From Butyricimonas faecihominis (lineage in GTDB: Bacteria > Bacteroidota > Bacteroidia > Bacteroidales > Marinifilaceae): a DNA stretch of 64,000 bases. A program made the position numbers and the translations under genes. This document shows positions 17,303 to 26,627 of the stretch, piece by piece. The notes under the pieces were generated by a model. That model was not told the origin of the DNA and did not search any database. It worked only from the letters and a program-made list of their open reading frames with translations. Location: positions 3,105,880 through 3,169,879 of the forward strand of contig NZ_AP028155.1 in assembly GCF_033096445.1 (NCBI RefSeq), given 5' to 3'. The stretch's first letter is position 1. Every line of letters starts with the position of its first letter.

Positions 17303-18877
17303 TTAACTATATCTATAAATACTATTAAAAAGCCTCCAACTAGAGGTATACCAAAACATAAATCGTACTTTTCCTTCACCATTTATCTCCTGATCTGGCA
17401 AAAGCGTCAATCCCTCATTTATTGACCAGCCAAAAGAATGTATCGTGTAACTTGTTCCCGAAGTTGTAGCCACCATAAGTCGTTCGAACTGATTATCATA
17501 CAGTGGAGGATTCCAAGAAGAGTCATTGTAATCATAATTATTACCTATATATTTACAATAAGTCACCTCTCCATCAAAGGTATGAATATCCATTACAAAT
17601 TCATCTTTATCAATATCGTAATAAGAAAGCCGATTATCCTTTATAAAATAAATCAAATTATTAGTCTGGTGCATTGTATAAAAATCAGCTGTTGCAAAAG
17701 CTTCACAACGCGATATGGGAATTGTTCTTGTAAAACGGATCGGGCCATAGGTCGCATTAGGCCATTCCGCTGCTGTTAATCCATATAACAATAAATTATC
17801 GGCATCTCCTTTCTTTTTCATTAAAGCATATGCAGTACCGGATCCAGGCTTATCAGTAAGAATACTCCTATCCGTTTGTCCAAGATAAACCAGATCCGCA
17901 TTCATTTGACTAGGAGAAATTCGTAAATCATCATCCGCCTGAAAAGCATTATCAAAATATTTGATCTCCATTGTCGTATTCATTATATTTGATGCTTTAA
18001 TAAGTCCAAAAGAAGAACTTAATTCATCATATACCAACATAGGATTACTATACCCCCAACAAACTATATAAGGTGCAAGATGATAATCTCCTAAAAGAGC
18101 AGGCATAAAAGCAGCCGAAGATAACAAATAAACTTTACCATCAAAAATCAAACTGGCAGAATAATCTAATTTCATAAACGCCTCAATATTACCTGATGTA
18201 AAATCTGGAGTCTCGTAGAACAAGTCTTCGGTCTGTACCAAGACTTTCTCATCAGATACCCGATACATCAAAATATCCTTCTCGCTCACAGGAATTAAAC
18301 AGTTTTGTCTTTCTTCTCGTCCTCCTGTTTCTGGATTATACCACTGGTAATTTTGTGTAGAAAGTAGCGAAACAGGCTTCCCCTTCATGGGCCCACCCAA
18401 TGCCAATGATAATTGATCTTCTGCAAATTCAATCCCGTTTGTTTGAAGTAAGGAAACGTCCATGTCTGTATTTCCATCCATAGTCTCTTTCAAAATCAAC
18501 CAACCGTTATTGATACGGGGAACTATCGCATATTGAAAAGTGAGAATAGCTTGTATTCCGGTTTCAACATGAGTTGCCTCCAACTCCAATGTCACGGAAC
18601 CTACGGTATCTACTCTCCATTCCAAGTGAGTATCCTCTGAAATCAACTCCAGCACGGTATCACGATAACGATACCAATTATAAGTACATTCAACCTCCTC
18701 TCCACCCATTATGCATTTGGGAGTAATCTCAATTAATTCTCCCGTTTTCACGGAACCACCAGTCACATTCTCAATTACTAAATCCGGAATGCGATGAATG
18801 GTATTATCTTTATCGTAACAGGCGACAAACATCACCCCTACAATCAAAATTATCACGAGATAATATATATGTTTCAT
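17303..18877 (-). CDS. PKD-like family lipoprotein (locus B)
   Basis: 525 residues from the ATG at 18877; an ATG six codons earlier (18895) is also possible. Lipobox MFVAC (C20). Near residues 35-130 there is a PKD/Ig-like segment (GELIEITPKC, YNWYRYRDT, LELEATHVETG). The rest resembles the propeller-like C-terminal part seen in PKD-like SusCD lipoproteins, with recurrent strands such as KVYLLSSAAFM and NNLIYFIKDNRLSYYD. These proteins are thought to be surface accessories of SusCD complexes. A related partial gene stands at the right edge (63306-64000). Confidence 0.75.
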   Translation of the reverse strand: MKHIYYLVIILIVGVMFVACYDKDNTIHRIPDLVIENVTGGSVKTGELIEITPKCIMGGEEVECTYNWYRYRDTVLELISEDTHLEWRVDTVGSVTLELEATHVETGIQAILTFQYAIVPRINNGWLILKETMDGNTDMDVSLLQTNGIEFAEDQLSLALGGPMKGKPVSLLSTQNYQWYNPETGGREERQNCLIPVSEKDILMYRVSDEKVLVQTEDLFYETPDFTSGNIEAFMKLDYSASLIFDGKVYLLSSAAFMPALLGDYHLAPYIVCWGYSNPMLVYDELSSSFGLIKASNIMNTTMEIKYFDNAFQADDDLRISPSQMNADLVYLGQTDRSILTDKPGSGTAYALMKKKGDADNLLLYGLTAAEWPNATYGPIRFTRTIPISRCEAFATADFYTMHQTNNLIYFIKDNRLSYYDIDKDEFVMDIHTFDGEVTYCKYIGNNYDYNDSSWNPPLYDNQFERLMVATTSGTSYTIHSFGWSINEGLTLLPDQEINGEGKVRFMFWYTSSWRLFNSIYRYS

Positions 18878-18896
18878 ACCTTTCACTTTTATCATT

Positions 18897-19718
18897 TTAA
18901 AAATTTGCAACTGTTGGGAAAATAATATCCGTGTTCGGATCATTAGGATCATCTCTCAGAGGAGGTAATCCATCTTCAGCTCGTGCCGCATTTTCTTTCT
19001 TTAGTTCTCGGTTGAACACATACAAATAATAGTTCTTTTGGTCTAGATCAAGTGTATTTATAAATTCATCATCCCAGTCCTCTCCAGTCACCTTAATCAT
19101 GAACTCATGACGAGTTTGACTCCAAGTTCCCGCAAAAAACCAATTATTCCAAGCAGCTGGCCGAGTCAGACAATCGGCTATTCCCAACTGGATATTACAA
19201 TACTTTTCATCCCCTGCTTTCAAATCTTCCGAATCCACAATATGGAAAAAGAGAGTATATGTCGTATCTTGTAAAGATCTATCCCGCATAACAATTACCG
19301 GAATTTGAGCCTCCAACTCTCCGGGCTCCAAAGTCAAATGCTCCGCCATTCGTTCATCATCAAAAGCTACATAGTGTACTCCCGCTTCTGCCTGATGGGG
19401 AAAAACTCGTAATACAGAATCCGCAATCGCACCATCCTCCCCATAAATATATTTCCATTCCTTTCCTTCATATTGCTCCAATCTAATCCGGCTACTTCTT
19501 TCCGGTAGCAGTCCTTGCGGTCGTACGGTAAACCAAAGTGTATCCATCATCCTCGTATCTTCTTTCCCAATAAAAGAATAACTGAATCTTTCGGGATTTA
19601 GGGTTTGACCTAAAACAAACTGAACCCCACTCCAAGTTGTATTATAATCGGGCAACGCCTCCTCGCAAGCCAAACAACAAAAGCCCACGCATAAAGACAA
19701 TATTAATTTACGTATCAT
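18897..19718 (-). CDS. DUF4843-type SusCD accessory lipoprotein (locus B)
   Basis: 273 residues, lipobox CLAC (C18) with EEALPDYNTTWSGVQF after it. The two-part beta-rich layout (SYSFIGKEDTRMMDTLWFTVRPQG, then a second strand set ending YTLFFHIVDSED) and a C-terminal WNNWFFAGTWSQTRHEFM block match my recollection of DUF4843 proteins, which stand directly after SusD in many Bacteroidales loci. It is 12 bp after SusD and abuts the PKD-like gene. Probable role: surface-exposed auxiliary binding protein. Confidence 0.7.
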   Translation of the reverse strand: MIRKLILSLCVGFCCLACEEALPDYNTTWSGVQFVLGQTLNPERFSYSFIGKEDTRMMDTLWFTVRPQGLLPERSSRIRLEQYEGKEWKYIYGEDGAIADSVLRVFPHQAEAGVHYVAFDDERMAEHLTLEPGELEAQIPVIVMRDRSLQDTTYTLFFHIVDSEDLKAGDEKYCNIQLGIADCLTRPAAWNNWFFAGTWSQTRHEFMIKVTGEDWDDEFINTLDLDQKNYYLYVFNRELKKENAARAEDGLPPLRDDPNDPNTDIIFPTVANF

Positions 19719-19730
19719 AATTCTTCTCTT

Positions 19731-21122
19731 TTAATAATTTTCAGTCGTACTTAATTCCCGTAACGGTAGCGGTAACACGTAAACGTCCTCTCCACACATT
19801 CTGGAAGACCAACGCATATTTACAGTTCCCAAACGTTTGTACACGAAAAACATCTGTCCCTCCGCATAAAACTCCTTTAAATACTCCTGTAGAATAATTT
19901 CCTGTCTATTATTTTCCGTCAATTCGGTTGTCGTCAATCCCCGAGAAGCTAAAAATTCAGTATATACCATATTCGCTTCTGTCAAACCGGCACATTCTGC
20001 AATAATCAAATACATCTCAGACAAACGAATCAAAGGAACACTTTTAGTCGGTGCCGGGTTCTCGGTGTCAAATGACGCCATATTACCATATTTATTTGAA
20101 GAACGAAGGCCCCCACCATCATCAGTATACCATAAATACCGGAAACGAATATCTTCCGCCGCATACAATTCACTCAGATTAGTACTTTTTTGTTCAAAAG
20201 CAGCATAAGAACCGTCTGCAATCATGTTATCATTAAATTCTTCAAGACTTATTCCAAACAATTGCTCACAACTATACAACACTCTGTCATAACGCAAAAA
20301 ATCATTTTCAACCCCCAAAGCAAACTGTTTTTTCTCACCTGCAACCGTAGCTTCTTTTACTAATCGGGCGTAACGTAAAGCCTCATCATGCTCTCCCAGC
20401 CACAAATGTACCCGAGCCTGTAAACCAAGCACAGCATAATAATTCATCCGATTTTGCCGATATGATACTGACTTATCATTTGCCACGATCAAGTCCACTC
20501 GTTGCAATAACAATTCAGCCGAATCCAAATCTGTACAAAGTTGGGTCATGTATTCCTGATAATTAGAATACGGATAATTCTCCAATTGAACCGTAGTCAC
20601 ATAAGGTAGATAGTCCCGATTTCCATCAATCCCAGTTGGCATTGGTCCCCACAAACGAATCAAATCAAAATGGATAAAAGCCCGTAAACCTAAAGCTTCC
20701 CCTTTATACAGGTCTTCTTCATCTTCCGTCAATACGTTATTCTGAATATCAATATACTCCAACAAAGTATTCACGTTTGCAATAATCTCGTATTGTTTCA
20801 AAAATAGCTGGGACAAATTCATCTCAACCAAGTCTGCCCGATAATCATGAGACGCAAAATCATAAGCCGTTCCCCCATCCGTAGCCGTTATCCAAAGATT
20901 GGCCATATACTCCACTCCCCCGACAACCATACTCGCATCCGGAGAATAATTATCCCGCATCAAAGTATAACAACCGATCAAGGCATCATAAAATCCCCCC
21001 TGTGTCTTGAACATATCTTCTTTTGTCACTTGTGTTTCCGGCTGAATCGTCAACCAATCCTGACAACCCGCCAAGCAGAATATCAAGCAAGACATCAATA
21101 ATAAATTCTTCATATTTTTCAT
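19731..21122 (-). CDS. SusD/RagB-family outer-membrane lipoprotein (locus B)
   Basis: 463 residues with lipobox LAGC (C20) followed by QDWLTIQPE. SusD hallmarks: KGEALGLRAFIHFDLIRLWGPMP in the N-terminal helical half and PLIRLSEMYLIIAEC in the C-terminal half. It lacks the longer insertion loops of the locus A protein. It starts 16 bp after the SusC stop and ends 12 bp before DUF4843. Function: substrate capture over the SusC channel; the ligand is not predictable. Confidence 0.95.
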   Translation of the reverse strand: MKNMKNLLLMSCLIFCLAGCQDWLTIQPETQVTKEDMFKTQGGFYDALIGCYTLMRDNYSPDASMVVGGVEYMANLWITATDGGTAYDFASHDYRADLVEMNLSQLFLKQYEIIANVNTLLEYIDIQNNVLTEDEEDLYKGEALGLRAFIHFDLIRLWGPMPTGIDGNRDYLPYVTTVQLENYPYSNYQEYMTQLCTDLDSAELLLQRVDLIVANDKSVSYRQNRMNYYAVLGLQARVHLWLGEHDEALRYARLVKEATVAGEKKQFALGVENDFLRYDRVLYSCEQLFGISLEEFNDNMIADGSYAAFEQKSTNLSELYAAEDIRFRYLWYTDDGGGLRSSNKYGNMASFDTENPAPTKSVPLIRLSEMYLIIAECAGLTEANMVYTEFLASRGLTTTELTENNRQEIILQEYLKEFYAEGQMFFVYKRLGTVNMRWSSRMCGEDVYVLPLPLRELSTTENY

Positions 21123-21138
21123 AACACGTTCAAATTAA

Positions 21139-24100
21139 TTAGAAAGTACATGATATTGAAAACGACGGTTTCACGGAAAATGGATAATCAGTTCCTCTTT
21201 CTTGCTCTATCGTGGACATATACAACAAATCCATCATGCTAGCAGACAAACTCAATCTCTCCATTCGCATATATTTACAAATCCGACGCGGGAAATCATA
21301 CTGGATATTAATATTTCTCCAGATAAAGGTTGATTCATCTGCCACGAAACGGTTATTAGCAACCGTATTCTTATCATTATTCAACCCTTTATATCGAGTC
21401 ACGTCACCCGGTTTCTCCCAACGCTCACTCAACACACGTTTGTCAACATTCACCTTCGGATAAGCATTTTCCACCTTGTTCAATAAAGTCTGATTCAATT
21501 TCTGTCCTCCCAACCGTAACTCGAAACCAGTATTCAAAGAGAAAGATTTATAACGGAACATCGTGCTGAAACGTCCGTTTACCTTCGGAACCTCATTCCC
21601 GACCTTAACCTTTGCATACATATCAATATCAGAAGAAACCCGTCCGTTTCGATCCATATAAAGCACCTCTCCCGTGGCAGCATCCACACCCGGAGAAATG
21701 AACGTGTAAATAGCGTCCATGGATTCTCCCTCTTTATATTGCAAATAAACAAACGCCCCGGTCTGATTATTCACGGTTTCCTCGTTCTGCCGTTTCATTT
21801 CATCCGAAAGGGTCACGATCGTATTCTTGTTCCAAGACATCGCACCCCTCACCGACCACATAATATTCTGGTTCCGCAACAAATTTACAGATACATTCAA
21901 CTCTCCTCCCACGTTCCGAAGAGTCCCGATATTCTCCATATATTTTGGGAATCCATGAGAATAGGATAATCCCAATGAAGAAATATAATTTTTCGTTTCT
22001 TTACGGTAATAGTTACCTTGAACCGATAATATCTCATTAAACAATGTCAGATCGACCCCTATATTATGCTGATAGGTATCCTGCCAGCGCAATTTATCAT
22101 TACCAAGTCCCATCAGATAAGCTCCCATATCCCCGTTATAACGTTGATCACGGTCATATTCGTAGGTTGTCAAAGCTTGATATGGATTACTCGGCAAAGC
22201 ACTGTTCACCCCGTAAGAGTAACGTAGACGAAGTAAATTCATCCAAGGAAGATTTTCCAGTACAAAATTTTCCTGACTAACCGTATACCCAAAACCGATA
22301 GACCAGAATGGAGCAAAACGATTCTGAGAACCAAAGGATGAAGATCCATCCAACCGATAAGAAAAATCAAAGAAATAACGACTATCGTAATTGTAATTCC
22401 CGGTCACGGTGAATCCCGCTTGTCTGGAATGTGTATCCGTAGAACTGGGACGTTCATTAGCAAAACCGGCAGCGTTAGAAATATCTGTCAAATTATCATT
22501 AGCAAACCCTCGTAACCATAGTATATACCCTAGATTTTTCGTTTCATACAAGCTCCCATCTACCCCTGCAAACACGCTGTGCCGACCGAAAGTGTTCCCG
22601 TAACTAGCATTAAAACTCCATTGCCAAGAACGCATTTCACGATATTCCCACGTGTAACTACCCATAGCATCCGGATCTGATGTGTTATTAAAATCATTAC
22701 TGGATTTGGGAGAGAAACGATCACTTCTATCTGTTTGAGTGGTATAACCGACATTCGTGGATAACTTTAACCCTTTCACGACATCCCACTCGATCCTGAA
22801 TGTATTTCGGATATTCGTGTATTTACTTTTATCAAATTTATTGATAGAAGCCTCCCACAAAGGATTTGCAATCACATCCACCCCCGTGGTTGAACCAAAC
22901 GTATTAAAAGATTTCACAATACGCCCATTCTCATCATAAGGATACCAATACGGATTCATGGTTACATACTCACCAAAAGACCCGTATGGGCTATCTTCCG
23001 AATTATTCAATCCTAAAGAGAACGTATTCATGAAACGAATCTGTTTAAGTAAATAACTGATTCCCAATGTTCCATTAAAATTATTCCGAAAAGAGCCTTT
23101 CATGGCACCAGCCACGCAATTGTAAGATAAATTCATCGAGTAACGAAATTGTTCGTCACCACCACCTAAATCCAGCATATAGTTCTGCCCTACACCTGTA
23201 CGTACCGGTTCACCAATCCAGTAAGTATCCACCCCCTCTGCTATGGATTTCACATTTTGCCGATACAGGACCATACGTGCTGGACTATTGTACAATCCTG
23301 CACGTTCCTCCAAGTCTAATTTTTCCTTGGCATCCAACAAATCATAACTAGACAAATCGGGAATCTCCAAATTTATCCCACCGGAGAAAGAGACTCGTAA
23401 TTTTCCTTGACGAGGTTTTGAAGAAGTAATCACAACAACACCATTGGCCCCCCGCGAACCATAAAGAGCCGTGGAACTTGCATCTTTCAAAATCGTTACA
23501 GACTCCACATCCGATGGATTCAAGTCCATCACCCGTTCCAACGTCACCTCGAAGCCATCCAACACGAATAATGGCTGGTTCAACTCTGCCCGGGCATACG
23601 TCTGTAAGTTTGTTATATCCGGTAACCCGGAAATACCACGAATCTGAATCTCCGGCAACACGTTCGGGTTGGAACCATACGTGTTATTCTCACGAATTAC
23701 GAAAGCCGGGTCAATATTGTTTAGCGTTTGTAACAGATTCCGGTTACCATATGCCATAATATCCTCTTTCGTGATATGCGTTACCGCTCCCGTGAAACTC
23801 TCCTTCGGCTTGTTGAAAATACCGGTCACGACCACCTCATCAATCTCCGCCATATCGTTTTTCATCACGATATTCAAAGGTTTATTATCTTTTTTCAATC
23901 GAACCTCCTGTTTCTGGTACCCCACGAATGAAAAAATCAACACGAGAGTATCTCGCTTCGGCAAATCAAAATCAAATTTGCCCTCTTCATTTGTCGTGAA
24001 ACCGATAGTTGTTCCTTTCACTTGAATCGTCACTCCGGGTAACGTCATCCCGTCCACATCTTTCACGGTTCCCCTCACGGTAATCTTTTTCAACGAATCT

Positions 24101-24477
24101 GTTACAGCCAACGCCCTCACGTAGTGGATTACCACGAAGTTATCGTTAATCTCGAACTTCACGTCATACCCTTTGAAGATCAATTGTAACGCCTGTTCAA
24201 TCGTGGCATCCAGAAAATCCACGTTCACCCGTTTTGACACGTCGATCTTAGAGTTGCTGTAAAAGAAGTCCAACTGTGTGGATTCTGAAATCTTATTCAA
24301 CACCTGCTCGATCGTGGCATCCTTCATTTTCAAGTTGATACGAGCCGTCTGCGAATGTACCGCGGCCGACAAATGCATCACGCACACCAAACATAAAATC
24401 CCTGTTATTCGCATAACCTTAAGAAAATTTTTTAGCCATCTGGGGGGATAAAGCCCCAAATCACAATTTTTTTTCAT
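21139..24477 (-). CDS. SusC/RagA-family TonB-dependent transporter with STN domain (locus B)
   Basis: 1112 residues from the ATG at 24477; the longer frame starts with TTG and adds 16 residues. Signal/anchor about 23-43, STN domain about 46-115 (INLKMKDATIEQVLNKI, DFFYSNSKID), carboxypeptidase-regulatory-like domain about 128-210, plug with DEVVVTGIFNKP and LKDASSTALYGSRGANGV, then the barrel. With the STN domain it fits the FecR/ECF pair upstream. The DNA around the start (poly-A codons after ATG, ACAAATGT before it) is nearly the same as at locus A. Confidence 0.96.
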   Translation of the reverse strand: MKKNCDLGLYPPRWLKNFLKVMRITGILCLVCVMHLSAAVHSQTARINLKMKDATIEQVLNKISESTQLDFFYSNSKIDVSKRVNVDFLDATIEQALQLIFKGYDVKFEINDNFVVIHYVRALAVTDSLKKITVRGTVKDVDGMTLPGVTIQVKGTTIGFTTNEEGKFDFDLPKRDTLVLIFSFVGYQKQEVRLKKDNKPLNIVMKNDMAEIDEVVVTGIFNKPKESFTGAVTHITKEDIMAYGNRNLLQTLNNIDPAFVIRENNTYGSNPNVLPEIQIRGISGLPDITNLQTYARAELNQPLFVLDGFEVTLERVMDLNPSDVESVTILKDASSTALYGSRGANGVVVITSSKPRQGKLRVSFSGGINLEIPDLSSYDLLDAKEKLDLEERAGLYNSPARMVLYRQNVKSIAEGVDTYWIGEPVRTGVGQNYMLDLGGGDEQFRYSMNLSYNCVAGAMKGSFRNNFNGTLGISYLLKQIRFMNTFSLGLNNSEDSPYGSFGEYVTMNPYWYPYDENGRIVKSFNTFGSTTGVDVIANPLWEASINKFDKSKYTNIRNTFRIEWDVVKGLKLSTNVGYTTQTDRSDRFSPKSSNDFNNTSDPDAMGSYTWEYREMRSWQWSFNASYGNTFGRHSVFAGVDGSLYETKNLGYILWLRGFANDNLTDISNAAGFANERPSSTDTHSRQAGFTVTGNYNYDSRYFFDFSYRLDGSSSFGSQNRFAPFWSIGFGYTVSQENFVLENLPWMNLLRLRYSYGVNSALPSNPYQALTTYEYDRDQRYNGDMGAYLMGLGNDKLRWQDTYQHNIGVDLTLFNEILSVQGNYYRKETKNYISSLGLSYSHGFPKYMENIGTLRNVGGELNVSVNLLRNQNIMWSVRGAMSWNKNTIVTLSDEMKRQNEETVNNQTGAFVYLQYKEGESMDAIYTFISPGVDAATGEVLYMDRNGRVSSDIDMYAKVKVGNEVPKVNGRFSTMFRYKSFSLNTGFELRLGGQKLNQTLLNKVENAYPKVNVDKRVLSERWEKPGDVTRYKGLNNDKNTVANNRFVADESTFIWRNINIQYDFPRRICKYMRMERLSLSASMMDLLYMSTIEQERGTDYPFSVKPSFSISCTF

Positions 24478-24555
24478 ACATTTGTTTTTTAAAGGTTTAC
24501 AATGAGTCTTGTCCTCTATCGCCAAATGTCGGGCAAGACTGCTAACTTTTATAAA

Positions 24556-24585
24556 TGCCGGAGAAGTCGCTATACTTTTCCGGTA
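24556..24585 (-). terminator. Hairpin between fecR and susC (locus B)
   Basis: ACCGGAAAAGT pairs with ACTTCTCCGGC (one mismatch) over a 6-base loop, 9 bp after the FecR stop and 79 bp before SusC. A second inverted repeat, AGTCTTGTCC with GGGCAAGACT (24505-24514 and 24531-24540), lies nearer the SusC start. There is no strong T-run after the stem. Confidence 0.5.
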
Positions 24586-24593
24586 TTTTTAAT

Positions 24594-25763
24594 TTACTCT
24601 GAAATTACAATTGTTTTCCCTTTCACGCTAAACCGGACTTGACTTGTACTCTCGATCATCCGAACCAAATCATCCAAAGGCTTAAACTTCACGATCGCCC
24701 CCGTGAACCGCACCTTTTTCACGCTTTCATTACTAAAAAATATTTCCACGTCATACCAGCGGGAAATCTGCTTGGCAATCTCTTCCAGTTCCGTGTTATT
24801 AAACAAGAACTTCCCGTCGATCCAAGACGTGTAAAGACGAACATTGACTTCCCGTTTCTCTAACTCGTTTTCTTTCCCATAAGCCTGTTCCCCCGGAACC
24901 AGTCGAAACGCTTGCTGACCACCTGAAACAATTTCCACGCTACCATTTACCAGCGTGGTAGAAACCTCCTCATTATCATCGTAATCATTCACGTTAAAAC
25001 GAGTACCCAACACCTTCACGTTCATCCGGGATGTTTCCACGATAAAAGGCCTTTCTGCATCATGTGCCACGTCAAAAAAAGCCTCCCCGGACAATACAAC
25101 CCGTCTCTCTTTTCCCATGAAAGATTGAGGATATATCAATCGTGATGCCGAATTCAACCAAACCTTTGTCCCGTCGGCTAACATGACTTGGTACTCTCCA
25201 CCCTTAGGAATAATTAATTCATTATTTTTATTGACATTAGCCATCCCGATAGAATCGTGTGAAGAATAACGTAACAGATGATTAGAATCCATCTCTATCC
25301 GGACATTTGCCTCGTGAGCGATCAATGAACTCTTCATTGTACTATCCAGCATAACCGTTTTTCCATCATACAACTTCAATATTGCTCGTTCTCCCCCCGG
25401 ACGAGAAACTGCACTAAATTGACGATGTACCCCCACCGGCTCATTCTTCATACCCTGCCACAAAACCAAAGCCACGCCTAACGGCAAAATAAAGAGAGCC
25501 GCATATTTCCACCAATAACGGAAACCTATTTGCCTTCCTCTTCCCCGTTTCACTCGTTTTAATACATTCTCCGTATCAGGAGCAAAATCCCGATGTAAAA
25601 GTTTTACCTGATCACGTATTTTCTTTATCTCGGCATACACTTCCTCATGTCCCACATCTTCTGCCAACCAACTTGAAAGCTCGGCTTCCTCCATTGGTGA
25701 CAGGTGATCATCCAACTTTCCGGAAATCAACTCATATATTCGATCATCTATTTTCATCTTCAT
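24594..25763 (-). CDS. FecR-family anti-sigma factor (locus B)
   Basis: 389 residues. The N-terminal cytoplasmic region has LSSWLAEDVGHEEVY. A transmembrane helix lies at about 85-103 (YAALFILPLGVALVLW). The FecR domain has IPKGGEYQVMLADGTKVWLN and LSGEAFFDVAHD, and a C-terminal DUF4974-like domain ends with VKGKTIVISE. It lies 70 bp after the sigma gene. Expected to hold the locus B ECF sigma factor until the STN domain of SusC reports substrate. Confidence 0.94.
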   Translation of the reverse strand: MKMKIDDRIYELISGKLDDHLSPMEEAELSSWLAEDVGHEEVYAEIKKIRDQVKLLHRDFAPDTENVLKRVKRGRGRQIGFRYWWKYAALFILPLGVALVLWQGMKNEPVGVHRQFSAVSRPGGERAILKLYDGKTVMLDSTMKSSLIAHEANVRIEMDSNHLLRYSSHDSIGMANVNKNNELIIPKGGEYQVMLADGTKVWLNSASRLIYPQSFMGKERRVVLSGEAFFDVAHDAERPFIVETSRMNVKVLGTRFNVNDYDDNEEVSTTLVNGSVEIVSGGQQAFRLVPGEQAYGKENELEKREVNVRLYTSWIDGKFLFNNTELEEIAKQISRWYDVEIFFSNESVKKVRFTGAIVKFKPLDDLVRMIESTSQVRFSVKGKTIVISE

Positions 25764-25833
25764 ATTTTTACATAGAGTACTTCAAAAATGAAAAACAGGG
25801 TGAAGAAAAAACAGATTTTTTGAAAAAAAGATT

Positions 25834-26418
25834 TTAATCTTCTTTTATCCCAAAAAGAAATAGTAATAACGAGAATTGTTCCTGTTTCAATTTTTCCCGC
25901 AAGGTCTTGTAAGCGATTTTCATTTGTGTTTTTACCGTGTTGACCGAAATTCCCAACGAGTCAGCCACGTCCTTGTATTTCATATCTTCCAGAATCACCA
26001 GTTTAAAAACAACTTTACATTGTAAAGGCAAATTCTCAATCTCTCCCCACAAACGGTTCAATTCCGGCGTTTCAAATTCTACGACTTCTTCCGAAACCTT
26101 TAAATTTTGTTTCACATCCTCCAGATCAACACGTTCCCGTTTATTCTTCAAAAACGTAAAACAAGCATTACGCACGGCAACAAACAAATAACTATCAATA
26201 GACGCCCTCTCGTCAATCCGAGTACTTTTTTTCCAGATCTTTTCAAAAACTTCCTGCACAATGTCTTCCGCCACGTCAAACTGCACGACAAACGTGGCTG
26301 CAAAACGACACAGGTTTTTGTAGCGAGTTCTGAAAAGGTAATCAAAGGCAGCTTCTTTTCCTTCTTTTAACTCTCTAGTCAATATTTCTATTTCATAATA
26401 TTTCTGACTATCTTCCAT
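25834..26418 (-). CDS. ECF RNA polymerase sigma factor (locus B)
   Basis: 194 residues from the ATG at 26418; the open frame to 26451 adds eleven residues not expected in the family. Region 2: DVAEDIVQEVFEKIWKK. Region 4 helix-turn-helix: VADSLGISVNTVKTQMKIAYKTLREKL. It stands at the head of locus B and should direct transcription of the SusCD operon after release by FecR. A TATTTTTG box upstream lacks a matching -33 element, so I do not call a promoter. Confidence 0.93.
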   Translation of the reverse strand: MEDSQKYYEIEILTRELKEGKEAAFDYLFRTRYKNLCRFAATFVVQFDVAEDIVQEVFEKIWKKSTRIDERASIDSYLFVAVRNACFTFLKNKRERVDLEDVKQNLKVSEEVVEFETPELNRLWGEIENLPLQCKVVFKLVILEDMKYKDVADSLGISVNTVKTQMKIAYKTLREKLKQEQFSLLLFLFGIKED

Positions 26419-26627
26419 CGTATTAACCCAACAATACAAAATATTCACCACCTAAAAACCACCTATCGCATCCATTGAATTGATTTCTCAAAAATAATAA
26501 AATCTAAAACAAAACCTTTTTTTAATGCTACTTTTGTCTCTAACAATTTTTATTTACTCGGATGATAAAAGAAAAATTACCCACGGGCAAGAAAGCAAGT
26601 AGGACACTCTTGGAATGTCAGCATGAA

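Noticed and set aside
26470-26530. Promoter for the locus B sigma gene at TATTTTTG
   Set aside because: The -7 box is perfect, but no TTTG-like -33 box lies 19-21 bp upstream in this AT-rich stretch.
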